Source: Pseudomonas cuatrocienegasensis
GTDB lineage: Bacteria; Pseudomonadota; Gammaproteobacteria; Pseudomonadales; Pseudomonadaceae
Length of the DNA: 64,000 nucleotides
Direction: 5' to 3'
Assembly (NCBI RefSeq): GCF_900110925.1
Contig: NZ_FOFP01000012.1
Coordinates: forward strand, 94,741-158,740
Part shown: piece after piece, positions 7,855 through 16,350 of the stretch
Layout: the number at the start of each line of letters is the position of its first letter
Numbering within the stretch: position 1 is the stretch's first letter
Notes under the pieces: generated by a model
Told to the model about the DNA's origin: nothing
What the model saw: only the letters and a program-made list of their open reading frames with translations
The model's database searches: none
Program-made: the position numbers and the translations under genes

Positions 7855-8987
7855 GCGCTCACCTGCGTACTTGCACGTACGTTAGTCGGCGTATGCCGGC
7901 GCACCCACCAGAGGTACAAGCCGCTGCCGAGCACGATGATGGTCAGCACATCCAGCACCGCCCAGAGGATCTTCATCGGCATGCCGCCGTAGTCGCCAAA
8001 GTGCAGCGGTTGCGACATCGACAGTGCGTCCATGTACCAGGGGCGCTGGCCGATGGCGGTGACCTCAAGGCTGCGCGCATCGATCAGCACCGGCGTCCAC
8101 AGGTGCGCGGTGAGGTGCGTGCTGCCTTTCATAAACACCGTGTAGTGGTGCTCGCTGGAAAACCGCGTGCCGGGGAAGGCGATAAAGTCCGCTTGCATGC
8201 CTGGTGTGGCCTGCGCAGCAATGGTCAGCACCGGGTTGACCGGCGCGCGTTCGCTCAGCGGCGGTGCATTGCGGTAGGGCTCGACCATCGCCGCCAGGGC
8301 TTCGCTGCGCCAGGCGCTGATCAGCAGGTCGGCACTGGCGCTGATCACCCCGGTCACGCCCACCACCAGCGCCCAGGTCAGGGTGACGATGCCGATCAGG
8401 TTGTGCAGGTCGAGCCAGCGCGTGCGATTGGCTTTCTCGTGCCGCACTTCGGCAAATTTCAGCCGGCGCATAAAGGGCGCATAGAGCACCACGCCGGAGA
8501 TGATCGCCACCACAAACAGCAGGCCCATAAAGGCCAGCAGCAGCTTGCCCGGCAGGCCGGCGAACATATCCACATGCAGGCGCAGAATGACCATGAGGAT
8601 GCCGCCATTGGCCGCTGGCATCTCCACCGCCTCGCCGCTGCGCGCATCGAGCATAAAGGTGTGCGACGAGTTCGGTTCGGTACCGGCGGTGGCTGCCGTG
8701 ATCGCGACCACGCCGTTGGGCTCGTCGTCCTCAAAACCGAAGTACTGAATCACCTCGCCTGGCCGATGCCGCTCGGCCGCGTCGACCAGTTGCTGCAGGC
8801 TCAGGTGCGGCGCGTCCGCCGGCATTTCGCGCAGCTCGGGGGCTTCGCCGAGCAGGTGTTCCAGCTCGTGGTGAAAGATCAGCGGCAGACCGGTCAGTGC
8901 CAGCATCAGCAGAAACAGGGTGCAGATCAGGCTGGTCCAGGTGTGCACCTGGGACCAGCGGCGGATGGTGGTGCTTTTCATCGGCAT
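7851..8987 (-). CDS. PepSY-associated transmembrane protein
   Basis: This 378-residue inner membrane protein has the PepSY-TM layout: an N-terminal helix (about residues 14-38) followed by HH, a periplasmic PepSY domain, two helices near 132-160 and 190-215, a second PepSY-like region, and a C-terminal helix with WWVRRH. Such proteins are commonly encoded beside TonB-dependent siderophore receptors and are thought to work as membrane ferric-siderophore reductases. It follows the receptor by 56 bases containing a 10-bp hairpin and overlaps the next small gene by ATGA. The start at 8987 (MPMKS) could also be the third codon. Confidence 0.87.
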   Translation of the reverse strand: MPMKSTTIRRWSQVHTWTSLICTLFLLMLALTGLPLIFHHELEHLLGEAPELREMPADAPHLSLQQLVDAAERHRPGEVIQYFGFEDDEPNGVVAITAATAGTEPNSSHTFMLDARSGEAVEMPAANGGILMVILRLHVDMFAGLPGKLLLAFMGLLFVVAIISGVVLYAPFMRRLKFAEVRHEKANRTRWLDLHNLIGIVTLTWALVVGVTGVISASADLLISAWRSEALAAMVEPYRNAPPLSERAPVNPVLTIAAQATPGMQADFIAFPGTRFSSEHHYTVFMKGSTHLTAHLWTPVLIDARSLEVTAIGQRPWYMDALSMSQPLHFGDYGGMPMKILWAVLDVLTIIVLGSGLYLWWVRRHTPTNVRASTQVSA

Positions 8988-8998
8988 ATCCAGAAATG

Positions 8999-9026
8999 CC
9001 TACGCCGCTTTAGGTGGCGGCGTAGG
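8999..9026 (-). other. Hairpin between receptor and PepSY genes
   Basis: CCTACGCCGC (8999-9008) and GCGGCGTAGG (9017-9026) form a perfect 10-bp stem with an 8-base loop. No T-run follows on the minus strand, so it probably protects the receptor mRNA 3' end or lowers expression of the PepSY gene rather than stopping transcription. Confidence 0.55.
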
Positions 9027-9043
9027 GTTGCTGCGGTAGGTGC

Positions 9044-11452
9044 TTACCAGGCGTAGTTAAGGCTGGCGGTCACGCGGCGTGGGTCGCCGGCGTAGCAGTA
9101 GGAACCATCACAAGTCGACAGGTATTGCTTGTCGAACAGGTTGGTAGCGTTCAACGCTACGCTTGCGCCGCGCAGGCTACTGTCGACCTGGCCGAGGTCA
9201 TAGCGCACGGCAGCGTCGTAGACGGTGTAGGCGCTGGAGTGGGCGTTTTCCAGGGTGGCATAGGCCAGGCCGCCAACCGCCAGGTTGTCGGTGGAGCCGA
9301 CGTAGCGGGCACCGAAACCAACGCCGAAACCGGCTAGGGCACCTTCACTCCAGTCATAGTCAGCCCAGAGCGCGGCCTGATGCTCTGGCGTCAGCGGTAG
9401 CGCCCGGTTCTTGTCGCGCGGGTCGCCGACTTTGGTCATCTTGCTGTTGGCATAGGTGTAAGAGGCGGTCAGCTTGAAATTCTCGGTCACGTTGCCGAGC
9501 GCTTCCAACTCGAAACCACGGACTTGCACTTCCTCCAGCGGCTGGGTGGCTCCCAAGGTGTTGGTGCTGACGATGTCCTGCCGTTTCAGGTCATACGCTG
9601 CTGCGGTGAACAACATGTCGCTGCCCGGCGGTTGATACTTGACCCCCAGTTCATACTGTTTACCTGTGCTCGGCTGGAATGCTTCGCCCGCACTGCCACC
9701 CGCTTCTGCCTGGAAGGATTCGGCGTAGGAAATGTAGGGGGTGAAACCCGAGTCGAAGACGTAGCTGAGCGCCGCGTTACCGCTGAATTGGCTGTCGCGG
9801 CGGCTGTCCTCAGCGTTGCCGGCGTTGTAGAACACCGAGTCGGTATCCAGGCGATCCCAGCGCCCGCCCAGGGTCAGGCGCCAGGCGTCGAGGGCGATCT
9901 GGTCTTGCAGGTAAAGACCCGTGCTGCGGCGTTTCTGGTTGTAGTCCTGGAAGGCCGTATAGGCGACGTTGCTGAAGTCCTGGCCGTAAACCGGGCGAAT
10001 GATGTTGCTGCTCGGGGCCGTGCCGTACAGCCAGCGGTAATCGGTATTCATCCGCAGATAGTCCAGGCCCACCAGCAGGGTGTGAGTCACCGCGCCCGTG
10101 CTGAAATCAGCCTGGAAATTGTTGTCCACGGCGAAGTGGCTGATGTTTTCGTCGTAGATGTTGGCACCGCGCGCAACCGTGCCGTCATCGTCTACGGCGG
10201 TTGCCCAGCCGCCGGCGGTGATGATCTGGTTATCCAGCTCGAGCTTGCTGTAGCGCAGGTTCTGGCGGAACTGCCAGACATCGTTAAGGCGGTGCTCGAA
10301 GGCGTAGCCCAGGGCATAGAAGGTCTTGTCGTAGAACTCCCAGTCCGGATCGCCAAGGTTCTTGTTGTAGTCGATCTTGCCAGCCGGGGTGCTCAGCTTG
10401 GTGCCCTGCAGCGGCAGGAACTGGCTGGTGCCACCGGTATCGTCGCGGTTGAACTGGCTGAGCAAGGTCAGCCTGGTGTCGTCGGCGATATTCCAGGTCA
10501 GGCTCGGGGCCAGGTTGAAGCGCTGGTCATCCATGTGCTCGATGACGGTACCGCTGTCGCGGCCGACACCGTTGAAACGGTAGAGGAAGCGGCCTTCATC
10601 GTCGATCTTGCCGGTGCTGTCGAAGCTGATCTGTTTGTGATTGTAGTTACCGACCTGCACCTGCACCTCATGGCTGCTTTCGTACTGCGGGCGGCGGCTG
10701 ACGGCATCCACCAGGCCGCCCGGCGGGGTCTGGCCATAGACCGAGGACGCCGGGCCACGCAGGATGGCAACCCGCTCCAGGCCCCAGGTTTCCAGCTTGG
10801 CCATGGTGTAGCTGCCCTTGGGTAAGGGCAGGCCGTCGAGCATCTGGATCGGTTCGAAGCCGCGGATCTTCATCCAGTCAGCGCGGCTGTCGCTGCCGTA
10901 GCTGCTGGCGATGACGCCGGGCATATAGCGCACGGCATCGTCGAGGTTCTGCACCTTGCGGTCCTGCATGTGCTCACGGGTGGTCACCGAGATCGAGCGC
11001 GGCGCTTCGAGCAGCGGGGTATCGGTTTTGCTGCCAACGGCGGTGCGCGAAGCGAGATAACCCGGGGCTTCACCCCAGGCACTCTCCTGCGGCTGTGTGG
11101 ACGCGGTGACCGTGGCGTCCGGCAAGGCGACGGCCGCCGCCTGGCTGCCAGGCACCAGGCTGTACGCCCCACCACTGCCGGGTTGCAATTGCAGGCCGGT
11201 ACCCCGCAGCGCCTGATTCAGGGCACCGATGGCATCGTAATCACCTTCGACCGGCGCCGACTGTTTGCCGGCGGTTAGCGCGGGATCGATGCTCAGGACC
11301 ACGCCGGCTTCGCCTGCGATCCGGGTCAGGGTGCTGGCCAGGGGCGCGGGCGGCAGCTGATAGGGCGCGGCCAGCGCGCTGGTCGCGGCGCTGCCGAGGG
11401 TGATGGCCAAGGCCAGCAGGTGAGGGCGGAACAGGGGTGAAGTGGCGCGCAT
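9044..11452 (-). CDS. TonB-dependent siderophore receptor with STN signalling domain
   Basis: This 802-residue outer-membrane receptor has a signal peptide (about residues 1-27, ending SALA), an N-terminal secretin/TonB short (STN) signalling domain at about 28-105, a plug with the LLEAPRSISVTTREHMQDR and PGVIASSYGSDSRADWMKIRGF regions, and a 22-strand barrel ending NYAW. The STN domain indicates that ligand binding is signalled to the FecR-type protein encoded just upstream, which releases the FecI-type sigma factor. The start at 11452 is set by a signal peptide and GGGAG 8-9 bases upstream; the longer reading frame runs back through a MITE-like element. The siderophore cannot be named from sequence. 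Confidence 0.92.
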   Translation of the reverse strand: MRATSPLFRPHLLALAITLGSAATSALAAPYQLPPAPLASTLTRIAGEAGVVLSIDPALTAGKQSAPVEGDYDAIGALNQALRGTGLQLQPGSGGAYSLVPGSQAAAVALPDATVTASTQPQESAWGEAPGYLASRTAVGSKTDTPLLEAPRSISVTTREHMQDRKVQNLDDAVRYMPGVIASSYGSDSRADWMKIRGFEPIQMLDGLPLPKGSYTMAKLETWGLERVAILRGPASSVYGQTPPGGLVDAVSRRPQYESSHEVQVQVGNYNHKQISFDSTGKIDDEGRFLYRFNGVGRDSGTVIEHMDDQRFNLAPSLTWNIADDTRLTLLSQFNRDDTGGTSQFLPLQGTKLSTPAGKIDYNKNLGDPDWEFYDKTFYALGYAFEHRLNDVWQFRQNLRYSKLELDNQIITAGGWATAVDDDGTVARGANIYDENISHFAVDNNFQADFSTGAVTHTLLVGLDYLRMNTDYRWLYGTAPSSNIIRPVYGQDFSNVAYTAFQDYNQKRRSTGLYLQDQIALDAWRLTLGGRWDRLDTDSVFYNAGNAEDSRRDSQFSGNAALSYVFDSGFTPYISYAESFQAEAGGSAGEAFQPSTGKQYELGVKYQPPGSDMLFTAAAYDLKRQDIVSTNTLGATQPLEEVQVRGFELEALGNVTENFKLTASYTYANSKMTKVGDPRDKNRALPLTPEHQAALWADYDWSEGALAGFGVGFGARYVGSTDNLAVGGLAYATLENAHSSAYTVYDAAVRYDLGQVDSSLRGASVALNATNLFDKQYLSTCDGSYCYAGDPRRVTASLNYAW

Positions 11453-11470
11453 TGCGAATGTCTCCCGGGC

Positions 11471-11489
11471 GATAATGCATCTCAATGAC
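11471..11489 (-). promoter_or_regulatory. Candidate Fur box before the receptor gene
   Basis: Read on the minus strand, GTCATTGAGATGCATTATC agrees with the 19-base Fur consensus at about 13 positions, with the right half (CATTATC) perfect. It lies 19-37 bases upstream of the receptor start. It may also overlap an ECF-type promoter. Confidence 0.4.
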
Positions 11490-11537
11490 CTGATGCCGAA
11501 GGAGAACGAAAAAGTGACAGGGGCTCGCCAAAAAAAA

Positions 11538-11741
11538 TGGCGATGTCCAAAAATCGAGTTGTATCCCGTGCAAGCCATCACGCAGCACCAGGGCGAACGG
11601 CCGAACACGCGTAGGAGCCCCGCCTCGGGGCGAATCGATGGCAGCCATGCCGTTATTTCGGCGTTGCCTATGGCATTCGCCGCGGGGCGCGGCTCCCACA
11701 ACAGCATCCTCGCCGTGCAACAGGGTACTGGGACATAGCCA
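11538..11741. mobile_element. MITE-like element, copy B
   Basis: A 204-bp element starting TGGCGATGTCCA and ending CTGGGACATAGCCA. Its reverse complement aligns with copy A (5111-5311) along its whole length. It fills most of the 310-base gap between the receptor and fecR genes, so it may have separated the receptor from the upstream regulator genes transcriptionally. The right end abuts an A-run that follows the fecR stop codon on the minus strand. Confidence 0.75.
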
Positions 11742-11761
11742 AAAAATCGGGCAACCGCGGT

Positions 11762-12703
11762 TCAGGGTTTAGCCGGCACTACCCGCACCCACCACGGCTG
11801 CACACGCTCGATCCGCACCGGCAGGCTCAGGGCCAGGGCATCGAGTGCCAGGTCGCTGTCGTGCAGGGGGAAGCTGCCGCTGATGGTCAGGCCGGCGATA
11901 CGCGGGTCGACGCCCAGATAGCCGGTTCGGTAAGGGCTCAGCTGCGCGAGCACCTGGTCCAGGCGCTGCCCTTCGACCACCAGCATGCCGCGGCTCCAGG
12001 CGTCGGCCGCCGGCGCGGCGGGTTGGCTGCTGCCGAGCTGGGTTGCTTGCATCTCCACTTGCTGGCCGGCGTGGATCACGCGGGTTTCACCGCTGTTGCT
12101 GGGGTGCGCGGCCACCGCCGACTGCAGCACGGTCAGGCGCGTGCGCTCGCCTTCACGGCGTACCAGAAAGCGTGTGCCCAGCGCGCGCAAGCGACCCTGA
12201 GCGGTGGCGACGATAAACGGGCGTTCGTCGCCGGGAGCGGTCTGCACGAGGATTTCGCCACTGCGCAGAGTGAGCAGGCGCTGCGTCGCGTCGAAGTCGA
12301 TATCCAGGGCACTGGCGCTGTTGAGGGTGACCTGGCTGTTATCGCTCAGGCGCAGTTCGCGCTGCTCGCCTGCGCCGGTGCGGGCGTCGGCCAGGTAATC
12401 GGTGAGTGGCCGTTGGCTGGCCAGCCCACCCAGGGTCAGTGCGCCCAATAGGCTCAGGCCAAGCAGCGCGCGCGGCAGGCGACGCGGGGTGGGGCGGCTG
12501 AGCAGGGCACGGCGCATCAGTGGCGCTGCGGCCGGCGCCAGGTGGCTGTTCAGTGCGGTGAGTTGGCGCCAGACGCGTGCGTGCTCGGGATCGGCGGCCA
12601 GCCAGGTGTGGAAGTCCGCCGGAGGCGGGTTGTCGGGTGCGTCGTCGAGGCGCAGTTGCCAGTCGATGGCGGCGTTCAGCACCCGTGCCGAGACCGCACT
12701 CAT
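11762..12703 (-). CDS. FecR-type anti-sigma regulator
   Basis: This 313-residue protein has the FecR plan: an N-terminal cytoplasmic DUF4880 region with WLAADPEHARVWRQL, one membrane helix near residues 87-105, a periplasmic FecR domain (LRLSDNSQVTLNSASALDIDFD), and a C-terminal STN-contacting region. It should hold the adjacent sigma factor inactive until the receptor signals. The start at 12703 overlaps the sigma-factor stop as ATGA, indicating translational coupling. The gene ends just before the MITE-like copy B. Confidence 0.9.
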   Translation of the reverse strand: MSAVSARVLNAAIDWQLRLDDAPDNPPPADFHTWLAADPEHARVWRQLTALNSHLAPAAAPLMRRALLSRPTPRRLPRALLGLSLLGALTLGGLASQRPLTDYLADARTGAGEQRELRLSDNSQVTLNSASALDIDFDATQRLLTLRSGEILVQTAPGDERPFIVATAQGRLRALGTRFLVRREGERTRLTVLQSAVAAHPSNSGETRVIHAGQQVEMQATQLGSSQPAAPAADAWSRGMLVVEGQRLDQVLAQLSPYRTGYLGVDPRIAGLTISGSFPLHDSDLALDALALSLPVRIERVQPWWVRVVPAKP

Positions 12704-13218
12704 TGCACCTCTCCGTAGACCGCGATGTAGCACTGGCGCAGGCCTTGGGCCAAGTATTGACGTACCCGCGACACCGACACGCCAAGGCGTGCGGCGATTT
12801 CGGCGTGGCCCAGGCCATCCAGGCGATTGAGCAAAAAAGCCTGGCGTGCCTTGACCGAGAGGTCGCCCAGCAGCCGATCAACCTCCTGCAGCGCTTGCAG
12901 GGCCACGGCCTGTTCCTCGGGGCTGGGGTGGTACGCCTCAGGTTGCGCCTGCAGGGCATCGAGGTAGCTGCGCTCCAGGGCGCTGCGGCGGAAGTGGTCG
13001 ACCAGCAGGCCACGGGCAATGGTGGTGAGCAGGGCGCGGGGTTCGCGCACCTCGGCCAGGTCGCTGCGTCCGAGCAGACGCACGAAGGTGTCCTGGCTCA
13101 GGTCTTCGGCGCGCTCGTGGCCGTACAGGCTTTTGCGCAGCCAGCCGAGCAGCCACTCGCGGTGGTCGCGGTAGAACAGGCCGAGCACATGCTGCTGAGT
13201 GGGATCGCCCGCGGACAC
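12700..13218 (-). CDS. FecI-type ECF sigma factor
   Basis: An ECF sigma-70 factor of about 172 residues with region 2 (LSQDTFVRLL, PRALLTTIARGLLVDHFRR) and region 4 (LDGLGHAEIAARLGVSVSRVRQYL) well preserved. It should direct transcription of the siderophore receptor when iron is scarce and the ligand is present. The open frame extends to a TTG at 13293, but that longer version would cover the candidate Fur box, so I favour GTG at 13218, which has GAGG five bases upstream. A later start is possible. Its stop overlaps the fecR start. Confidence 0.88.
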   Translation of the reverse strand: MSAGDPTQQHVLGLFYRDHREWLLGWLRKSLYGHERAEDLSQDTFVRLLGRSDLAEVREPRALLTTIARGLLVDHFRRSALERSYLDALQAQPEAYHPSPEEQAVALQALQEVDRLLGDLSVKARQAFLLNRLDGLGHAEIAARLGVSVSRVRQYLAQGLRQCYIAVYGEVQ

Positions 13219-13250
13219 GCTGACCTCGGCGGCTGGATAAGAAACAAATC

Positions 13251-13269
13251 GAGAATTATTCGCATAATC
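13251..13269 (-). promoter_or_regulatory. Fur box of the sigma-factor operon
   Basis: On the minus strand GATTATGCGAATAATTCTC agrees with the Fur consensus GATAATGATAATCATTATC at 14 of 19 positions. It lies 33-51 bases upstream of the proposed sigma-factor start, as expected for an iron-repressed fecI-type promoter. Confidence 0.65.
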
Positions 13270-13358
13270 GCAGAGCGGGCCAGCATTCTGCAATCGCGCC
13301 GTGCGGGATGGTCGACGGATGGTGTGGCAGGTGCGCTGAACAGACCCTAGATCGACTG

Positions 13359-14063
13359 CTAGATCGAATGGGCGCGCTGGCGACGTCGGCTATTGAGCTG
13401 CTGTTGCAGCGCCGGCAGGCTGTCGATACCTTGCTGGCGCGCCTTGCTGAACAGAATCAGCGCCAGTTCGGCGGTCACCAGGGCGTCGGCGCTGGCGTGG
13501 TGGCGCTGCAGCACTTGCAGGCCGAAGTGCTGGGTCCAGCCGTCGAGCCCATGCAGGTTTGGGCTGGCCTTGGGGCACAGCAGCGGTGCGATCTCGGCGA
13601 CATCGAAAAACCCATGTTGCAGGCGGTAGCCCAGGCTCTGCTTGAGGGCGCGGGCGAGCATGCGCTGGTCGAACTCGGCATGGAACGCCAGCAGCGGGCT
13701 GTCGCCGACGAACTCCATAAACGCCAGCAGCGCTTCGGCCGGTTCCTCGCCCTTGGCGATCTCGCTGGGGGCGATGCCGTGGATCAGGGTGCTGGCACTG
13801 GCCTGATGGCCGTCGCGCTGCAGGGTGCACTCGAAGAGCTGGCCAAGGTCGATGGCGCCGTTGTCGATCACCACGGCGCCAATCGACAGCACCTGGTCGC
13901 GGCGCATGTTCAGGCCGGTGGTTTCCAGATCGAGGACGACAAAGCGCTGTTGCTGCAGCGGTCGCTCGTCAAGGGTTGAGGTCTCGGCCAGCTGTTGCCG
14001 GCGCTCGATTTGTTGCTCGGTCAGCGCGGGACTGCGTCCGCTGAACCAGGTAAAGGTGCTCAT
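13359..14063 (-). CDS. DEDDh 3'-5' exonuclease (DnaQ-like)
   Basis: This 234-residue protein has the DnaQ/PolC-type exonuclease fold. ExoI is LDLETTG with Asp45 and Glu47, ExoII is around AFHAEFD, and ExoIII is HHASADA with the catalytic His and Asp. A 35-residue N-terminal extension precedes the nuclease domain. The ATG overlaps the stop of the upstream cNMP/CBS protein as ATGA, a gene pairing common in proteobacteria and often linked to acetate and C2 metabolism genes. Its natural substrate (DNA or RNA ends) is not evident. Confidence 0.88.
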   Translation of the reverse strand: MSTFTWFSGRSPALTEQQIERRQQLAETSTLDERPLQQQRFVVLDLETTGLNMRRDQVLSIGAVVIDNGAIDLGQLFECTLQRDGHQASASTLIHGIAPSEIAKGEEPAEALLAFMEFVGDSPLLAFHAEFDQRMLARALKQSLGYRLQHGFFDVAEIAPLLCPKASPNLHGLDGWTQHFGLQVLQRHHASADALVTAELALILFSKARQQGIDSLPALQQQLNSRRRQRAHSI

Positions 14064-15991
14064 AGCTGGTACCTCGTGGCCAGGCTGCTTTGCAGCCGTT
14101 GCGCCTGCCGGAAGGACTCCCGCAGGATGCGCCGATCCAGGTGGTTGAGGTTGTCCGGGTCGACCCGGTTGGAATAGGGCTGGGCGCTGCGCGCCTGCAA
14201 CTGGTGTTGCTGCATGCGCGCCTGCTGAATGTAGTGGTAGGCCTCTTCATAGGCGGCGCCATCCAGCGCCTCGATCACCCCTTGCTGCACCAGCGCGCGC
14301 AGGCGCTCCAGGGTATTGCAGGCGCCGATACCGTGGGCCAGGGCGAGCAGGCGGGCGCCGTCGACAAAGGGCGTAAGGCCCTGCACCTTGAGGTCCAGGG
14401 TGTCTTTTTCCGCGCCTTTGCGCGCCACCACGAAGTCGCGAAACATGCCCACCGGCGGGCGTTGGCGCAGGGCGTTCTCGGCCAGCATGCGCTGGAACAG
14501 GCTGTTGCCTGACACCTGTTGCAGCAAACCTATGCGCAATTGTTCACAGCCCTGGGTCTCGCCCCACACGGCGCGCAGGTCGAAATAGATGCTCGAGGCC
14601 AGCAGGTTTTCCGGCGTGGCCTGCTGCACAAACGAGTTGAAGCGCTGCGCCCATTCCTGGCGCGACAGGCACAGCTCGGGGTTGCCGGCCATGATGTTGC
14701 CCTTGCACAGAGTAAAGTCGCAGGTGGCCAGGCGCCGGTTGATCTCCTGAGCCAGGGGCAGCAGACGCCCGCGAATGGCCGCCGCTTCGGCGGCGTTGGC
14801 GGCCTCGAACAGAATGCCGTTGTCCTGGTCGGTGTGCAGGGTCTGCTCGCTGCGCCCCTCGCTGCCGAACACCAGCCAGGTGAAGGGCACGCCGGGGTCA
14901 CCCAGGTCTTCCAGGGTCAGCTCGATCACCCGGCAGACGGTGTGGTCGTTGAGCAGGGTGATCAGTTGGGTGATCTGCGTCGAGCTGGCGCCGTGGGCGA
15001 GCATGCTGTCGACCAGTTGGCGCACGTCACCGCGCAGCGCCGCCAGGGTTTCCACCCGTCCGGCATGGCGGATGGTGCGCGCCAGGTGCACCAGGTCGAC
15101 GCGCTGCAGGCTGAACAGGTCGCGTTCGGAGACCACACCGCAGAGCTGCTCGTTTTCCACCAGGCAGACATGGGCGATGTGCCGCTCGGTCATGGCAATG
15201 GCCGCATCGAAGGCGCTGGCATCCGGCGCCAGGTGGAACGGCGACTGGGTCATCAGGCTGTCGATGGGCTGGTCCATGGCGCTGCCGTCGGCGACGGCGC
15301 GGCGCAGGTCTCGCAGGGTGAAAATGCCCAGTGGCTTGCGCCCGGCATCGACGATTACCACGCTGCCAACGTGCTGCTCGTGCATCAGCTTGACCGCCTC
15401 GCGCAGCGGCGTGCCAGGCGCACAGCTGATGGGTTGGCGCATCGCCAGATCGCGCAGGCGGGTGTCCAGCGAATATTGCGCGCCCAGGGTTTCCACGGCG
15501 CGCAGCTGAACCTGCTGGTTGACCTGATCGAGCAGGCTGCTGACCCCGCGCAGGGCGAAGTCGCGCAGGGCATTGGACTGGGCAAACAACTTGATAAAGA
15601 TGGCGCGCGGCAGCAGCAGGCAGAAGGTGTCTTCGGCGGCCAGGTGCTCGGTGCGGGTGGCGCGCTCACCAATCAGCGCGGCGAGCGGGAAGCACTCGCC
15701 GGTGGTGATCTCGAAGGTAGTCTCGGTGCCGCGCCGCGCCGAGTGCGGACGTTCGCCATGCACGCGGCCCTGCTTGACGATAAAGAAGTGTTCCACCGGG
15801 CCGTCGGTCGGTTTGATGATGGTTTCGCCTTCGCCATAGAAACGCAGCTGGCAGTTCTCTACCAGGTAGGCGAGATGGGCCATGTCCATCTGATTGAACG
15901 GCGGAAACTTCTGCAAGAACTCCACGGTGCCGTGAATGTTCTGCAGCACGGCCGTCTTACCAGCCTGGGCGAAGTCATCTGCTTTGCTCAT
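14060..15991 (-). CDS. cNMP-binding, CBS and DUF294 nucleotidyltransferase protein
   Basis: This 643-residue protein has, in order, a cyclic-nucleotide-binding domain (about residues 25-140), a paired CBS domain (about 160-290), a DUF294 putative nucleotidyltransferase domain with GSEGRSEQ followed by TDQDNGILFE (around residue 380), and a DUF294 C-terminal substrate-binding domain. The order suggests a nucleotide-sensing regulatory transferase resembling GlnD-type modifiers, but its target is unknown. ATG 15991 is chosen because the fold begins there; a longer frame to 16051 adds a basic stretch. It is coupled by ATGA to the exonuclease gene downstream. Confidence 0.87.
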   Translation of the reverse strand: MSKADDFAQAGKTAVLQNIHGTVEFLQKFPPFNQMDMAHLAYLVENCQLRFYGEGETIIKPTDGPVEHFFIVKQGRVHGERPHSARRGTETTFEITTGECFPLAALIGERATRTEHLAAEDTFCLLLPRAIFIKLFAQSNALRDFALRGVSSLLDQVNQQVQLRAVETLGAQYSLDTRLRDLAMRQPISCAPGTPLREAVKLMHEQHVGSVVIVDAGRKPLGIFTLRDLRRAVADGSAMDQPIDSLMTQSPFHLAPDASAFDAAIAMTERHIAHVCLVENEQLCGVVSERDLFSLQRVDLVHLARTIRHAGRVETLAALRGDVRQLVDSMLAHGASSTQITQLITLLNDHTVCRVIELTLEDLGDPGVPFTWLVFGSEGRSEQTLHTDQDNGILFEAANAAEAAAIRGRLLPLAQEINRRLATCDFTLCKGNIMAGNPELCLSRQEWAQRFNSFVQQATPENLLASSIYFDLRAVWGETQGCEQLRIGLLQQVSGNSLFQRMLAENALRQRPPVGMFRDFVVARKGAEKDTLDLKVQGLTPFVDGARLLALAHGIGACNTLERLRALVQQGVIEALDGAAYEEAYHYIQQARMQQHQLQARSAQPYSNRVDPDNLNHLDRRILRESFRQAQRLQSSLATRYQL

Positions 15992-16144
15992 GGCGCGTTC
16001 TCGAGTTGCTCGCAGGTGTGCAGTGTCCAGGCGCCGGAGTGTCCTGACCATTGCACCTAAGTAGGGGCGCGTGGTGAGCCTAGACCCTTTGGCGGCTTGC
16101 GGCCATGAGGGCTAGGTGTCGCAACTTCTGCGGCGCATTCAAGA

Positions 16145-16303
16145 TCTATCGCGAATAAATTCGCTCCTACAGGAGATCGGCGTGCCACTCAGGCTTGCGG
16201 CTTAGTTCGAGCGCAGCGACACCCGGGGCGGAGGGTTAAACAGACCTTGTGGAGCGAAGGTGGCGCCTACAGGGGGAGTATTCGTTAACTGGGAAATCGC
16301 CAT
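16145..16303. repeat. Mixed remnants of intergenic repeats before glcB terminator
   Basis: The 300-base gap between the cNMP/CBS gene and glcB contains no gene. It holds a CGCGAATAAATTCGCTCCTAC unit (near 16150-16170), a remnant of the CTGGGTTGAGC family (near 16205-16230), a GCGCCTACAG unit, and an end resembling the MITE right edge (CTGGGAAATCGCCA, 16289-16302) that abuts the glcB terminator A-run, exactly as copy A abuts its terminator. Confidence 0.5.
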
Positions 16304-16331
16304 AAAAAAACCACCCCGAAGGGCGGTTTTT
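16304..16331 (-). terminator. Terminator of glcB
   Basis: On the minus strand a CCGCCC/GGGTGG stem (one mismatch) with a TTCG loop is followed by a run of seven T. On the plus strand a T-run also follows, so it may work both ways. Confidence 0.8.
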
Positions 16332-16350
16332 ATTCTTGCAAGGCTGCGGA

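Noticed and set aside
9524..10825. 433-codon plus-strand frame inside the siderophore receptor gene
   Set aside because: Antisense to a full-length, well-conserved receptor; no domain or ribosome-binding site.
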